Shown piece by piece: positions 24,771-35,600 of a DNA stretch of 64,000 nucleotides. The stretch comes from a virus. The translations under genes and the position numbers were made by a program. Numbering within the stretch: the stretch's first letter is position 1; each line of letters starts with the position of its first letter. The notes under the pieces are model-generated. The model made no database searches, was not told the origin of the DNA, and saw nothing but the letters and a program-made list of their open reading frames with translations. The DNA lies in the IMG/VR virus record IMGVR_UViG_3300042314_001187, positions 1-64,000 of that record. One strand, written 5' to 3'.

Positions 24771-27700
24771 TAATTACAACATAAATTTAAATTTATTCCA
24801 ACATTAATTTTAAAATTCAACCCCTGACTGTTTTCAGAACATATTGAATTATATATAATTACCTTACCATCATTAGTTAATGTATAACTATATCCATCAC
24901 TCTCTAAATCATCTAAGGCAACAACTAAAGCGTTATACCATTGAGTATTAGTTGGTGAACTAAACGCCAATACGTTATAACCAGAACCATTAAAAAACTT
25001 ATTTTGTATTATAATAGAGTCATTTAATCGTAAGTCAACATACCATTCAGTTTGAAGTGCGTTTAAATTACAATTATCAGCCGTTTTATCAATTGAGGTT
25101 AAATAATCATTAATCACTTTACCTAAAACACCTGAAAACGTCGTAATAGTATTACTTGTTCCTGATGGATATATAGAACACTCAACACTTTGGATAGGAC
25201 AATCTATCGGTAAAAAGTTACTAACGGTAGCACAAGGTTTACAAGGTACTGGCACTATTATACAACCTCTTTGTCTTCTCCAAGCATGTTTTTGTCTATG
25301 AAAAACTGAATTTTCGTATTTAACACCTGTTGTCCATATTGTTGTTGCCGGTATCATTTGTTCAACTAACCTAATCCAATAATCACCTAAACCATTTACA
25401 TATTGTATCATTGTATCATATGTAAAATTATTATTGGTTACCCCAATTGCCTTCTCAGATAGTAAATATTTCCAATAAATCGACTCTAAAGTTGGATAAC
25501 CCATTGATTTACCGTTAGTCATATATTGTCTATTTCTAACGTTAATCATATTTTTCCAAAATGATTGAGCAAATTCAAAAAACGTTTGTCTTTTTGGTTT
25601 TGGGTCGATTTCAGTCCAATCAACACCACCCTTCATTGGATATTGAACATTAGGAAATGACGATTGAAATTGAGTATTACTCATTTTCATATTATTGGTT
25701 GAGTATGGCGTTGGATTACAATGTGTCGGAGCAATGTAGAATAACCCCTCATTCGGTATAGGATAATTCACCTCTCTTGACATATACCACACGTCATAAA
25801 CCAAACCTTGAGCCGGATTCATATGTAAATCAATATTCTTAACATTTAAAACTAATTTTTCATCGTCAACAATATATTTTGAGTTGTAACCCCCATCTAA
25901 ATTAGCTCTAGTACCAACTTCGTTGATTACCCAACTTTTATTATTATCAATAGTTTTAGTTAAATTATACCCTAATGACATAAAAGGAAATCTTCTAAAT
26001 CTATCAAGATAAACTTGACCGTAAGTATAAGGAATTAATGAAGTTTGATAGTCAGGATTTGACCCAACAAAAGTATTACTTGTTCTCTTAATATCTTCCG
26101 GAGCTCTATGAGCCGGTGTTTGTTCAAACCATCCACTACCAATTTGGAAATAATAACTTTCACTATCATCAGGAGCTATCGGATAACCATAGTCATCCAT
26201 CGGAAATTCATTTCTCGTTAATGACACGTCTTTTATCGAAAATTCTGTGGTAACACCTGTATATGTAACACCTTGAAATGTGAACACGTCATTAGCATCT
26301 AACACAATTTTTTGTTCAACATAAGTACCACCTGAAATTTGAGCAAATTGTGAATTAAATTGACGTAAATTAATTGGTCTATCAACTAAATAAACATGTT
26401 CGTTAAATTCAACTAAAGCATCAGGAGCACCAATCAATCTCATTAAAGTCTCAACGGATTTACGAGTACCTTTTGATTTAAACAAATAAGCAGAATTTAA
26501 TATTAAATTTCTGAAATATTGATAATTTAACTCATCAGGTGTTAACGCGGTTTTAACTCCCGAAAATTGAGATTTATCTTGATTTTTTTCACCAAATACT
26601 GACTTTAAAAAATCCTCTTTAGTAATTGGGGATATATTAGTATTCCAACCTAATGTTTGGGCTAAATTTTTAAGTAATTGTGAAGGTATATCATTACCCA
26701 CATTATAATTAACTGAATTCATATACGCCAAAGCGTCTATGAATTTTTTAGTTTCATCAAAACTTCTACCGTATATCTGTAAAGTCTTTTCAGTTTTTTG
26801 CCCTATGGTATCAAACTCTTTAAATGAACCCGTAGTTAAAAACCTTGATATTAAATTTGTTTTATACCCGTCAATATTTTCAACAACATCATTTAGTTGT
26901 GTCAAATATAAATTAAAAGAACCTGTCATAATATCAATATTCCAAGTTCCATTTAAAGGCCAAGTCAATTTTTGTTTTGTTGAGATATAAGTACCATCGT
27001 CATTTTCAACAGGAACAGTAAAATTACTAGTGTATATTGGAGTACTCTGTCTATTCAATAAAAATTTCTCAACCTCATCAAAATTTTCATTAAAAACTTT
27101 ACTAACCTCATAATCGTTAGGTCTAATAACTATATTCTGAAATACCTCAGTATTATCACCAAATGGTTTACCACTTACCGAAACAGTTAACGTTCCGGTT
27201 GTTAATGAGTTTGTTGGTTGGATAAAGATAATATCACAAACTTCATTTTGGTAATACATCAAATATTTACTATATTCAACAGTTAAATTCCTTAATGGTG
27301 ATACAGGTATTTCTCTTAACTCTAAGTTTCTAGTCGACTCATTTGTAAAATCAATATCAAACTGATTTCGTATTCTTGTAATATCTAAATCAAATGTGGT
27401 AGTATTGTTTAACTTATTATAAACTATGTTACTAGCCGTTTTACCTGTAACATAATTAACCCCCACAAATGTTGACTCAATTGCTGCTGGGAAATAACTT
27501 ATTATTTTTTGAACTGATACCGAAATTCTTTTAGTTAAAGAACCATACATCGTAAAGTTAGTAACTTGACTTAAATCAAAATTTGGATATACCTTGAAGT
27601 TGGCTTCAAATACTTGTTTTGATTGTGCAATATCACTTAAACCTAAATTAGTTAGATTTATTGGTTCAGAAAATGTTCCCGTAATAAAATTACGGTTTCT

Positions 27701-27844
27701 CTTTTCTGTAATTGATGTTACAAAATTAAAATTCCCCTGTGTTAATCCACCACCCTGAACTAATTGGAATCCAACTAAATCGTCAGAGAATGTACCAGCT
27801 CCTGAAGCTGGTGTTGGGGGACAAGTATATTTTTTAATCGCCAT
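24770..27844 (-). CDS. Large baseplate/tail protein, gpI-like region
   Basis: This is a 1024-residue structural protein. Around residues 440-475 it contains YFRNLILNSAYLFKSKGTRK followed by SVETLMRLIGAPD, resembling the P2 gpI / tail protein I signature in which a KGT helix joins the wedge to the next layer. The C-terminal 130 residues include a Cys-rich segment (CIIVPVPCKPC) and a separate beta domain ending NLNLCCN. Both ends overlap neighbouring genes by TAATG junctions. It is probably a baseplate wedge or fibre-connector protein made from the gp25-gp6 transcript. The gpI resemblance is by eye and needs a profile search. Confidence 0.6.
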   Translation of the reverse strand: MAIKKYTCPPTPASGAGTFSDDLVGFQLVQGGGLTQGNFNFVTSITEKRNRNFITGTFSEPINLTNLGLSDIAQSKQVFEANFKVYPNFDLSQVTNFTMYGSLTKRISVSVQKIISYFPAAIESTFVGVNYVTGKTASNIVYNKLNNTTTFDLDITRIRNQFDIDFTNESTRNLELREIPVSPLRNLTVEYSKYLMYYQNEVCDIIFIQPTNSLTTGTLTVSVSGKPFGDNTEVFQNIVIRPNDYEVSKVFNENFDEVEKFLLNRQSTPIYTSNFTVPVENDDGTYISTKQKLTWPLNGTWNIDIMTGSFNLYLTQLNDVVENIDGYKTNLISRFLTTGSFKEFDTIGQKTEKTLQIYGRSFDETKKFIDALAYMNSVNYNVGNDIPSQLLKNLAQTLGWNTNISPITKEDFLKSVFGEKNQDKSQFSGVKTALTPDELNYQYFRNLILNSAYLFKSKGTRKSVETLMRLIGAPDALVEFNEHVYLVDRPINLRQFNSQFAQISGGTYVEQKIVLDANDVFTFQGVTYTGVTTEFSIKDVSLTRNEFPMDDYGYPIAPDDSESYYFQIGSGWFEQTPAHRAPEDIKRTSNTFVGSNPDYQTSLIPYTYGQVYLDRFRRFPFMSLGYNLTKTIDNNKSWVINEVGTRANLDGGYNSKYIVDDEKLVLNVKNIDLHMNPAQGLVYDVWYMSREVNYPIPNEGLFYIAPTHCNPTPYSTNNMKMSNTQFQSSFPNVQYPMKGGVDWTEIDPKPKRQTFFEFAQSFWKNMINVRNRQYMTNGKSMGYPTLESIYWKYLLSEKAIGVTNNNFTYDTMIQYVNGLGDYWIRLVEQMIPATTIWTTGVKYENSVFHRQKHAWRRQRGCIIVPVPCKPCATVSNFLPIDCPIQSVECSIYPSGTSNTITTFSGVLGKVINDYLTSIDKTADNCNLNALQTEWYVDLRLNDSIIIQNKFFNGSGYNVLAFSSPTNTQWYNALVVALDDLESDGYSYTLTNDGKVIIYNSICSENSQGLNFKINVGINLNLCCN

Positions 27845-28752
27845 TATTGTGTTATATTTGTGAAGTTTTTACTGAAATCAATATTATCATTTCTATCTTG
27901 TCTAACTTCATATAATAATTTATTAAATTGGTCTCTAATTTCGTATAAGTTATATTGTCTGTAAATGTTGTTGTCATTATCGTACATCGTGTAAATACCA
28001 TCATCCATAGACTTAGTTTGGTTACCAAATAGAGCAATTGCCAATGTAGAAAAGTCGTGTTCCGCAATTTCAATATCTAATGTCAAAGGATTAAAAAACG
28101 TATTTGAAATAATTACGTTTTGGTTTGGTTGTCCTATATATGGTATAGATGTTGGTTTATTAGTTGGTGATGTTGATGGTGATAAAGTACAGAACATAAT
28201 GTTAGTAACAGTATCGGTATATCTATATCGAATTGATTTTTGTGATGTATTAGTTAAATTCTCAATCACCGGCTCACAATAAAATGATGAGGTTATTAAC
28301 CTAAAGAAATTTGGTATTTTAGTACCGTCAGAATTTAAGTATTCAACTCTAAATCCAACCAATCCTTGAGTTACAAATTTGTTTCTATACGCTGAAGGAA
28401 CTTGATTTAAATCAAATATAATACCTCTAACATTTGGTAATGCTGATAACACCCCACAATCTAAAATTTGTGTTCTTATTTCTGCCGGTCTAATAAATAA
28501 AGTATAGATACCTATTTTATTAAATTGTTCTGCTGGTAATCTTAAATTATATAAACCACCTAAAATTTCAACATTATTATTACCTCCCGTTTCATTATTA
28601 TGAAAATAAGGTCTTAAAACCGCAGTTGAATCTAACTTGGTTAATAAAAAATTATCCGTTTCATCTCTAGATGGTGTATAATTTAAAATTATATCAACAT
28701 CTTCAGGTGATACATCAGCCGGTCTTATTGTTCCATACGTTCCTGTAGCCAT
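27844..28752 (-). CDS. Virion structural protein of unknown role
   Basis: This 302-residue protein is mostly beta-stranded and has no enzyme motif. The N-terminus (MATGTYGTIRPADVSPEDVDI) precedes a Tyr/Asn/Ile-rich body. Near residue 200 there is a short Pro-Thr-Ser stretch (SPSTSPTNKPTS) resembling the linkers in neighbouring genes. It has an ATATTTAT box 17 bases before its start and overlaps the next start by TAATG. By position it belongs to the baseplate/tail set; I cannot name a T4 counterpart. Confidence 0.6.
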   Translation of the reverse strand: MATGTYGTIRPADVSPEDVDIILNYTPSRDETDNFLLTKLDSTAVLRPYFHNNETGGNNNVEILGGLYNLRLPAEQFNKIGIYTLFIRPAEIRTQILDCGVLSALPNVRGIIFDLNQVPSAYRNKFVTQGLVGFRVEYLNSDGTKIPNFFRLITSSFYCEPVIENLTNTSQKSIRYRYTDTVTNIMFCTLSPSTSPTNKPTSIPYIGQPNQNVIISNTFFNPLTLDIEIAEHDFSTLAIALFGNQTKSMDDGIYTMYDNDNNIYRQYNLYEIRDQFNKLLYEVRQDRNDNIDFSKNFTNITQ

Positions 28753-28769
28753 TATTTAATCTCTTTTAA

Positions 28770-28777
28770 ATAAATAT
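28770..28777 (-). promoter_or_regulatory. ATATTTAT box, putative late promoter element
   Basis: On the minus strand, ATATTTAT followed by TTAAAAGA lies 17 bases before the ATG at 28752, inside a 39-base intergenic gap between two tail genes. Confidence 0.4.
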
Positions 28778-28791
28778 CAATTTTATGTTTT

Positions 28792-30036
28792 TTATTGGAT
28801 TTCATTAACTTTAAAAAACCCATAACCGTATTTTTCAAGGTCACCCACATTATCCACCTCGCCAATTCTCATTAAAGCTTCAAGACCTGATTGTTTACCT
28901 CTTTCGATAAATATATCCGACTGTGTTACGGGTTCATCAATAACGTTAAGTAATAACTCATTTTTTGTTATTCCTGAACAAACTATCATATCTGACGTTA
29001 CACCTGAAGATTCAACAACAAAAATCGTTGTCCCATCAAAGAAGTCATAATAATCAATATCATTAATTGTGTATGCAGTGTACACACCACCATTTACTAC
29101 ACCCAAAGGACCAACATATGATGGATTGTCTGATGGACCCCAAAAAGTACCAATGGTATTTGTGTCAGCAGTTATTTGAATACCCATTTTGAATCTACCG
29201 TCATATAACGATGGATTAAATTTACTACCATAGACTTCCAAATCATTTATTGTCGAATTAGTATACCCTGTTACTAAAAATGGTACGTTTGTAAAATTTC
29301 CGCTAGTCTGTAATTCGACATCACACACCGAATCACCACTGAATATATAATCATAACTCAACGATGTTGCCGACCAACTACCACCTGCGGGTATAAAATG
29401 AGCAACACCTTTAGGATTTGTTATTGTCACCACACTGTATGGTACTGTTACATCTTTCTTAACTAAATTTACACCCCAAGGACTCATACCTGACATAGTA
29501 ATAGTGAATTCACCTTGTTGGGTATATGTATGTGAATAGTTATTAGGTAGAACATTATTAACAGTCATTTGAGGTGAACCATCCCCCCAATCTATTTTAT
29601 ATTCAGAAAATGATAAATATTTTTTAAATTCAGTGTCTGAGGTGTTATAGAAATAATACGTGTTGGGGTTTGTGGTTGTTGAAGAAAAGATAAAATTAGT
29701 CATCGTTTCTTGTTGCAACACCATCCCATCAAAAACGGTATAAATACCAATATCAGTTGTATTTTCAGTGATGAAAATAGGTATTGTTAGACCCGTTAAA
29801 ATTGAATTGTACTGTTTTGTATTTGTATTGAAACTACCTCCTGACAAAATTTGAGTCATTGATGAATAAGCATACGTTTGACCACTAAAATATTTAGTCA
29901 CCGCACTTGTGTAAATGTCACAACAATAAACGTATTCGGCATTTGTTGTATCACTATTACCCGTATAATTCACTAAGAATAAATCATTCTTAATGACTTC
30001 AGGGGATATTTTATAATGAAATATTCTTTCTTCCAT
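28792..30036 (-). CDS. Tail protein with PKD-like domain
   Basis: This 414-residue protein has a PKD-type beta-sandwich near residues 145-205: KIDWGDGSPQ, then NYSHTYTQQGEFTITMSG. The WGDG and HTY...G..TV features are diagnostic of PKD domains, which act as spacers or binding modules on extracellular proteins. The flanking regions are beta-rich. The C-terminal 45 residues look helical and charged (FIERGKQSGLEALMRIGEVD), perhaps an attachment segment. The gene starts 2 bases after the upstream stop. It is probably a fibre or wedge-associated protein. Confidence 0.68.
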   Translation of the reverse strand: MEERIFHYKISPEVIKNDLFLVNYTGNSDTTNAEYVYCCDIYTSAVTKYFSGQTYAYSSMTQILSGGSFNTNTKQYNSILTGLTIPIFITENTTDIGIYTVFDGMVLQQETMTNFIFSSTTTNPNTYYFYNTSDTEFKKYLSFSEYKIDWGDGSPQMTVNNVLPNNYSHTYTQQGEFTITMSGMSPWGVNLVKKDVTVPYSVVTITNPKGVAHFIPAGGSWSATSLSYDYIFSGDSVCDVELQTSGNFTNVPFLVTGYTNSTINDLEVYGSKFNPSLYDGRFKMGIQITADTNTIGTFWGPSDNPSYVGPLGVVNGGVYTAYTINDIDYYDFFDGTTIFVVESSGVTSDMIVCSGITKNELLLNVIDEPVTQSDIFIERGKQSGLEALMRIGEVDNVGDLEKYGYGFFKVNEIQ

Positions 30037-30038
30037 TT

Positions 30039-30851
30039 TTAAGGTTGGTTAACGTACTCATACCATTTTATGGAACTAGTTGTTCCAACTCTATTATTAG
30101 TCAGATTGTATATTGAATACGTGTATTTATCATAATCTAATACCACTTTTTGATAGAAGTATTTAGATTCATCAAATAAAAACTTATTTGGTAAATTAGA
30201 TTGGGGTGTTGTCATCATTCTCATAAACCCACCAAGTCTACCGTTAAAAAACTTAGCACTCATATAAAATGTTGAAATGTCAATTGTTTTTTTGTCTCTA
30301 ATCCAATAAATAAAAAACCCTTCTTTATCACCAACAAAATCAAGTTTGAAAATCGGAGTTTTTATATTAACATTAGGAATAATTGGTGATATACTTGCGG
30401 ATTCCGTCGCCCCTTGTTGTGTTGGTATTATTATAGTAAAATACAGTGTTTGATTCGCAGATTGATTAGTATCATAAAAATCCAATTTAAAAAATGATTT
30501 GGTAAATGGATTTTCGTAATAATAAATCTGAGAGGACGTAAACCCTTCATTAAGATAAGTAGGTGCCCAATCAGTCGATGTTGCCACTAAAATATCACTT
30601 CCTGTTCCCGGATTATTATCAAAAAAATTAAACTCGTAATTAAGTTCAGTTTTGGTATTATTGGTATGAAAATCGTGCGAAAATCTTATAATTTCATAAT
30701 CTCTTGGACCACCGATTATCTGTTCAATAACATCTTCTTCATATAATTCAATACTCTCATCTCTACCTAAGAAATCCCATTTAATTTCTATTGGTATATT
30801 AATATACCCATCATTTTCAGGTATGGTAAATCTATAACTATTCACAGGCAT
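30039..30851 (-). CDS. Virion structural protein of unknown role
   Basis: With the start at 30851 the protein has 270 residues (MPVNSYRFTIPENDG...). It is beta-rich and acidic in its first third and has no recognised motif. The frame extends to ATGs at 30866 and 30869, but these would overlap the upstream gene by about 30 bases instead of 14, so the shorter form is preferred with moderate confidence. It is part of the uninterrupted run of tail genes after gp6. Confidence 0.6.
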   Translation of the reverse strand: MPVNSYRFTIPENDGYINIPIEIKWDFLGRDESIELYEEDVIEQIIGGPRDYEIIRFSHDFHTNNTKTELNYEFNFFDNNPGTGSDILVATSTDWAPTYLNEGFTSSQIYYYENPFTKSFFKLDFYDTNQSANQTLYFTIIIPTQQGATESASISPIIPNVNIKTPIFKLDFVGDKEGFFIYWIRDKKTIDISTFYMSAKFFNGRLGGFMRMMTTPQSNLPNKFLFDESKYFYQKVVLDYDKYTYSIYNLTNNRVGTTSSIKWYEYVNQP

Positions 30852-32601
30852 CAATTGTTGGGTCATCAATTAAATTATCACTAACAAAATTAGTTCCTTC
30901 AGGTATTATCCTAAATACATAGTTTTTATAAGGATAATGTTTACCATTTAAAAATGGGTAATCAACACCTCTACCATCTTGGTCTAAAAACCCATAAGTA
31001 TATATGTCCCTCCAAACAAACGAATCACTATATATTGAATAATATGAGTAATCCGGTAAATTACCCGTATTAAGACCTCCTTCCTCAACGTAATCTGAAT
31101 ATACTCTAATTGTTAATTTATGATGTGGTTGATAATAATAACCCATCATATTATTATAATTTTGGTTAGGTCTTTCTTTAATATCAAAAACATTATTGTT
31201 ATAAACAAACTTATGATATAATGTTGACACTGTTCTTTCCATTTGGTCAAAATCATTCCACTCGCATAAATCACCATCAATCACATCCCCTTTTTTTAAA
31301 GAATTCACATAATTAAAAATGTCTGTCACAGGATTATTTCCAACATTAGTTGTTCTAGAATAAAATCCCATAGTAACAGGCATTGACGAGTCCACATTTG
31401 TTTTATCCCACCAAGAATCAGGATTACCATTAACCAAAGGTAAGTTAAATTCATACCCTTGCTTTAATTTATAACCTGTATTAAACATCCAACCAAAATA
31501 ACCTTTCCAAATAACAGTAAAAAATAATTCAGTTATTGGTCTTTTTTGATTATCTCTTAATGGTTTTATATCAAAATCACAATTAAATGTTAATGAGTAT
31601 GACTGAGAACCTTCCTTAACTGAAACTCTCTCAATTTTATTTGGTGTGAAACCACTACTTTCAAATTTTTTTGTTTTACCAAACACATTTTGTTCAAAAC
31701 CCGATTTAACCAAAACCGCATCTTCAGGATTTGATAATATTTTTAATTCTTTAACATAGTATTTTGATATTGTATCAACAGGGTTATTAATATCAATAAC
31801 TCTTTTAAATGTCCCTTTTTGTCCGTTAAAAAAAACATTACCGGTAAATCCATAATTAAATATGTTGAATATGTATTCATTACTTCCTACAGTACCATCA
31901 CCAAATGAATAGATTTCAAAGTAATCATTACCTAAATAACTAAAACTAAGTTTTACATATTCACCTTCATTCAATCCGTGTTTAACAAAACATTTAAAAC
32001 TAACCAAATTATTACCACTATCCACAATATTTGTAATAACAAATGGAATACCATCACCTGACACCCAATTAAACACACCATTAGAATTCGTACACACTAA
32101 ATTTTTACTGTAATTATTATTAAACGGATAAGTTAAAAAATGATTCCAATTGTACGTACTAGCACTTTTAGTGACAAAATCTATATGATTATTTGGTGGT
32201 ATTGTATATCCAGAAGTATTATAATCAGTTCTAATAAAATCAAACTCATTATATTGGGGAAAACCTTTCCACCATATTGATTGTGGGTCACTTAAACATT
32301 GTTGTTTCGCCAATTCTTTAACATCCACATAGTACAAATTATTTTCAAATGGTTCATAATTAGTTTTACCTGTGTAAGCATTTTTAAATAAAATAGAAAA
32401 CTTACTTGTTGGTCTAAATGTACTTGATTTCTGTCTTTCATTATCAAAAACTTGTTCTAAACTTACATTAGCACTTCTATCATATTCAACAATTTCTTTT
32501 ACACTTTGTACTAAAGGTATCTGTATCGCAGATGATAACTCAGGTGCTGATTTGTACCTTAAAGTACTTAAAACTATTCTTATGTCTTTATTATTCCCCA
32601 T
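30838..32601 (-). CDS. Virion structural protein of unknown role
   Basis: This 587-residue protein is rich in Tyr, Asn, Phe and Asp. The N-terminal 70 residues (IRIVLSTLRYKSAPELSS...) look like an interaction segment, followed by a long beta-rich body with many aromatic residues. No transmembrane region or catalytic motif is apparent. It starts 2 bases after the stop of the 1919-residue gene and ends in TAG, whereas almost all other genes here end in TAA. It probably belongs to the baseplate or fibre network. Confidence 0.6.
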   Translation of the reverse strand: MGNNKDIRIVLSTLRYKSAPELSSAIQIPLVQSVKEIVEYDRSANVSLEQVFDNERQKSSTFRPTSKFSILFKNAYTGKTNYEPFENNLYYVDVKELAKQQCLSDPQSIWWKGFPQYNEFDFIRTDYNTSGYTIPPNNHIDFVTKSASTYNWNHFLTYPFNNNYSKNLVCTNSNGVFNWVSGDGIPFVITNIVDSGNNLVSFKCFVKHGLNEGEYVKLSFSYLGNDYFEIYSFGDGTVGSNEYIFNIFNYGFTGNVFFNGQKGTFKRVIDINNPVDTISKYYVKELKILSNPEDAVLVKSGFEQNVFGKTKKFESSGFTPNKIERVSVKEGSQSYSLTFNCDFDIKPLRDNQKRPITELFFTVIWKGYFGWMFNTGYKLKQGYEFNLPLVNGNPDSWWDKTNVDSSMPVTMGFYSRTTNVGNNPVTDIFNYVNSLKKGDVIDGDLCEWNDFDQMERTVSTLYHKFVYNNNVFDIKERPNQNYNNMMGYYYQPHHKLTIRVYSDYVEEGGLNTGNLPDYSYYSIYSDSFVWRDIYTYGFLDQDGRGVDYPFLNGKHYPYKNYVFRIIPEGTNFVSDNLIDDPTIDACE

Positions 32602-32603
32602 TT

Positions 32604-35600
32604 TTAATCTGTAAATATGTCACTATCTATCCATTTTCTAGTAAATCTATCAAACGCAGATTTACCTTGTGTTAATCCAAAATAAAAATAGAACGGTGCT
32701 CCTGTGTTAATTACTCTCTCAGAATATGGCACATTATCACCTGGTGAGTTTGTATCCCAATATAATGTGTCAGCATTTTGGACAGGTGGCGTCGAACCAT
32801 CTACAGAATAAATATTACCTCTATAGTATTTTGTAATCGTACTACCTTTAGTTCTAAAGTATCTTGAACTTCTTAATAACCTATCAAGGTTCTGATAACC
32901 GTAACTAAAGAATGTTGTTGCCGAAAAAGGTTCAGTATGCCATTCATTTAATTGATTACCAAAAATACTATCAGGTTTATAAGGACCAAATAATGCTGAT
33001 GGGTTTGGGTCTTCACCATCTGAATTAGGGTTAAAATTTTTCTTAATATACCACTGATAATATGGAACAACTTGTGTTTTAACATTAAAATATTCAAATG
33101 CACAATTTGCATTATTAATTGTACTTTCATCAGTAATAATAGTTCGTTTAGGTGTAATATAATCCCTAATTTGTGTGTTAGATGAGAAATACACACCAAT
33201 AATCGCATCATTAGAATTAGCACCATTATAAAAGACATCGGTACAACTATTATAATTCTCATCACTAAAACCAATAGTTCCTAACTCAGAGTTAATACTG
33301 TTCATTTGAGCATAATCACCATCAATTTTCAAATTTTCACGACTAAAGTAGGTTAGAATTTGACCAACACCCAAAATACCCAATATCTTATCTAACGAAC
33401 TCTTATTTATCAATCTCGAAATTATGAAAGTATTTAACAAATCACTCACATCTTTAAATGTTGTCGTATCTAAGTTTTTCATAACGTACCCGTCATAATC
33501 ATTTGAAAAAACAATCTCTTGAGTGTAAATGTCTCTAGGACCTAAATCCGTGATAGTAGTCGGAAACATTAAATTTTTCTGATTACCCCCAAAACTTTTA
33601 TTTGTAAACCAATTTTTTGGACTTTGACGACCAATAAATGTTTTATCGGTTGAATTATACGGACTACTTCTATAATAGAAATTATTAGATTCAGTGTTAA
33701 AATAAACCATATTTTTACAAAAACAATTATATGGTTTATTCCTCAACTTAGGATTAGGTTCAGTCGGACTTGTGAATCGTCGTGAATTAACGAATGAAAA
33801 CGAGTACAATGTACCATTTATCCAATTATTTGTAAAATAATGTGAGAAAACATTTCGACAAGCCCCAAATGTAATCACCATTCTTGCCCTCCATTCAGTT
33901 AATAACTTATAATCAAAAATTAACGTTTCAAATGGTACTGTACACGTTATATAACAACCTTGATTAAATATCTCTTCAGGTTGTGGTACACCAAATCTAG
34001 CGTTAGTTCCTTTAGGAATTCTATTACCCCAACAAGAACCAGGTCCTGATTGTGGTATTGGTTGTGTTTTATCACGAGGGTAATATGTGAAATTATTATT
34101 TTGATTAACATAATAACAATCTAAAGGTATCATACCTTCACAATTAAACGTACCTAAGATATCCGCACAAGCTCCTGTTTCAGCGTTAGCCGCTTTTGAA
34201 TCACCCGCACCACCAACACCTGAAACTGAGTTAACACCCCCATTTTGAATAACACCCCCGTCATCAGTTATTGTAAAATATGTGAAGTTATTGTTAGACA
34301 TTAAAGTATAACTTAGTTCTCTAAGTGCCGGATTTTCATTAAGTTCCTCTACCGATGATGATGGTAATCTATCTGACCTCATAACCATTCGAGCATCACC
34401 ATTACTTAAATTAATATTAACTTCAGGTAATGGTACTTGATTCTTAATAGCAACACTATTATATGTCATACTAATGAACCAACTAGCTTGTGTCCAACCA
34501 CGACCTGTTTCTAATAATGAAATTAATCGTCGATAATATGTTAGTTGTACGTTTTGTCCTGGAAACCAATTTGGATAACAACAAACCGGAAATCCAGCAA
34601 TAGTACACGCCGGAATACAATCACCATTCTCATAAGTTATATAGAAAAAATTGTTGTCTCGTTGACTTATATTAAGTGATGCTAAATTACCCCCTTCAAT
34701 AATCTCATTTGGGTAATAACCCCTATTATTATTAGTTCCAGGAACATTAGGGTACAACCAAATCATTTTATTACCCCAACCTCTAAACCAAGGTGCTAAA
34801 CCATTATCTTGATTGTTATAATCAGGTTGTACATCAATATAACCACCTAAAGCATTACCTTCAGGACCACCCCAATTCACATTACCATTATAGTTAATTC
34901 TAAGACCTTTACCTGTTGAGGTTGCTGAATTTTGAGTACCTTTACCATAATTATTAAAACAATTATCAGCCATACTTTCATCCAACATTGAATAATAGGT
35001 GTGTGCCGTCGTTGAGAATGGTCTAAAACACGCATAATCAGCCGGTCGATAAAATGGGTCTCTTCCCGGTGGATTATATGGTTGACAATTTATTGGGTCA
35101 CCATTAGCATCATAAGTACAAGTTGTCGGGTCATCTTGAGGACCAATTGCCAAACTAGTTAACGCTGGTTTCCACATAAAAGTTGAGTGAAACAAATATT
35201 GATTACTGTACGTATCTATAAGATTATTGTCAGTGATTGTATGTTTAACACATCTAATACCACCTTGAACCGGAATGTTCATTCTCATTTTATCCAATGT
35301 AACAATTTTCTTACCCCAATCCTTTTGACTATATAATTTACTCAAATCATACGAAATTGTCGTTTTTGGTGAATTAGGGTCAACACCTCTAACAAAAAAC
35401 ACAACCCTTAAACTATCTGATTTATCAATATAACCCCTAATATATGGTTTTGGTGGCGGAGCACTATAAGTTGCATGATAATGTTGTATATCACTAAGAC
35501 CATGCGGCATATTTATACTCAACAGACTAGGAGTTACTTGTACTCTTTGAGTTGAAACAATTGAGTAATTAGCGTTAATAACTCTTTCATAAAACGAATC

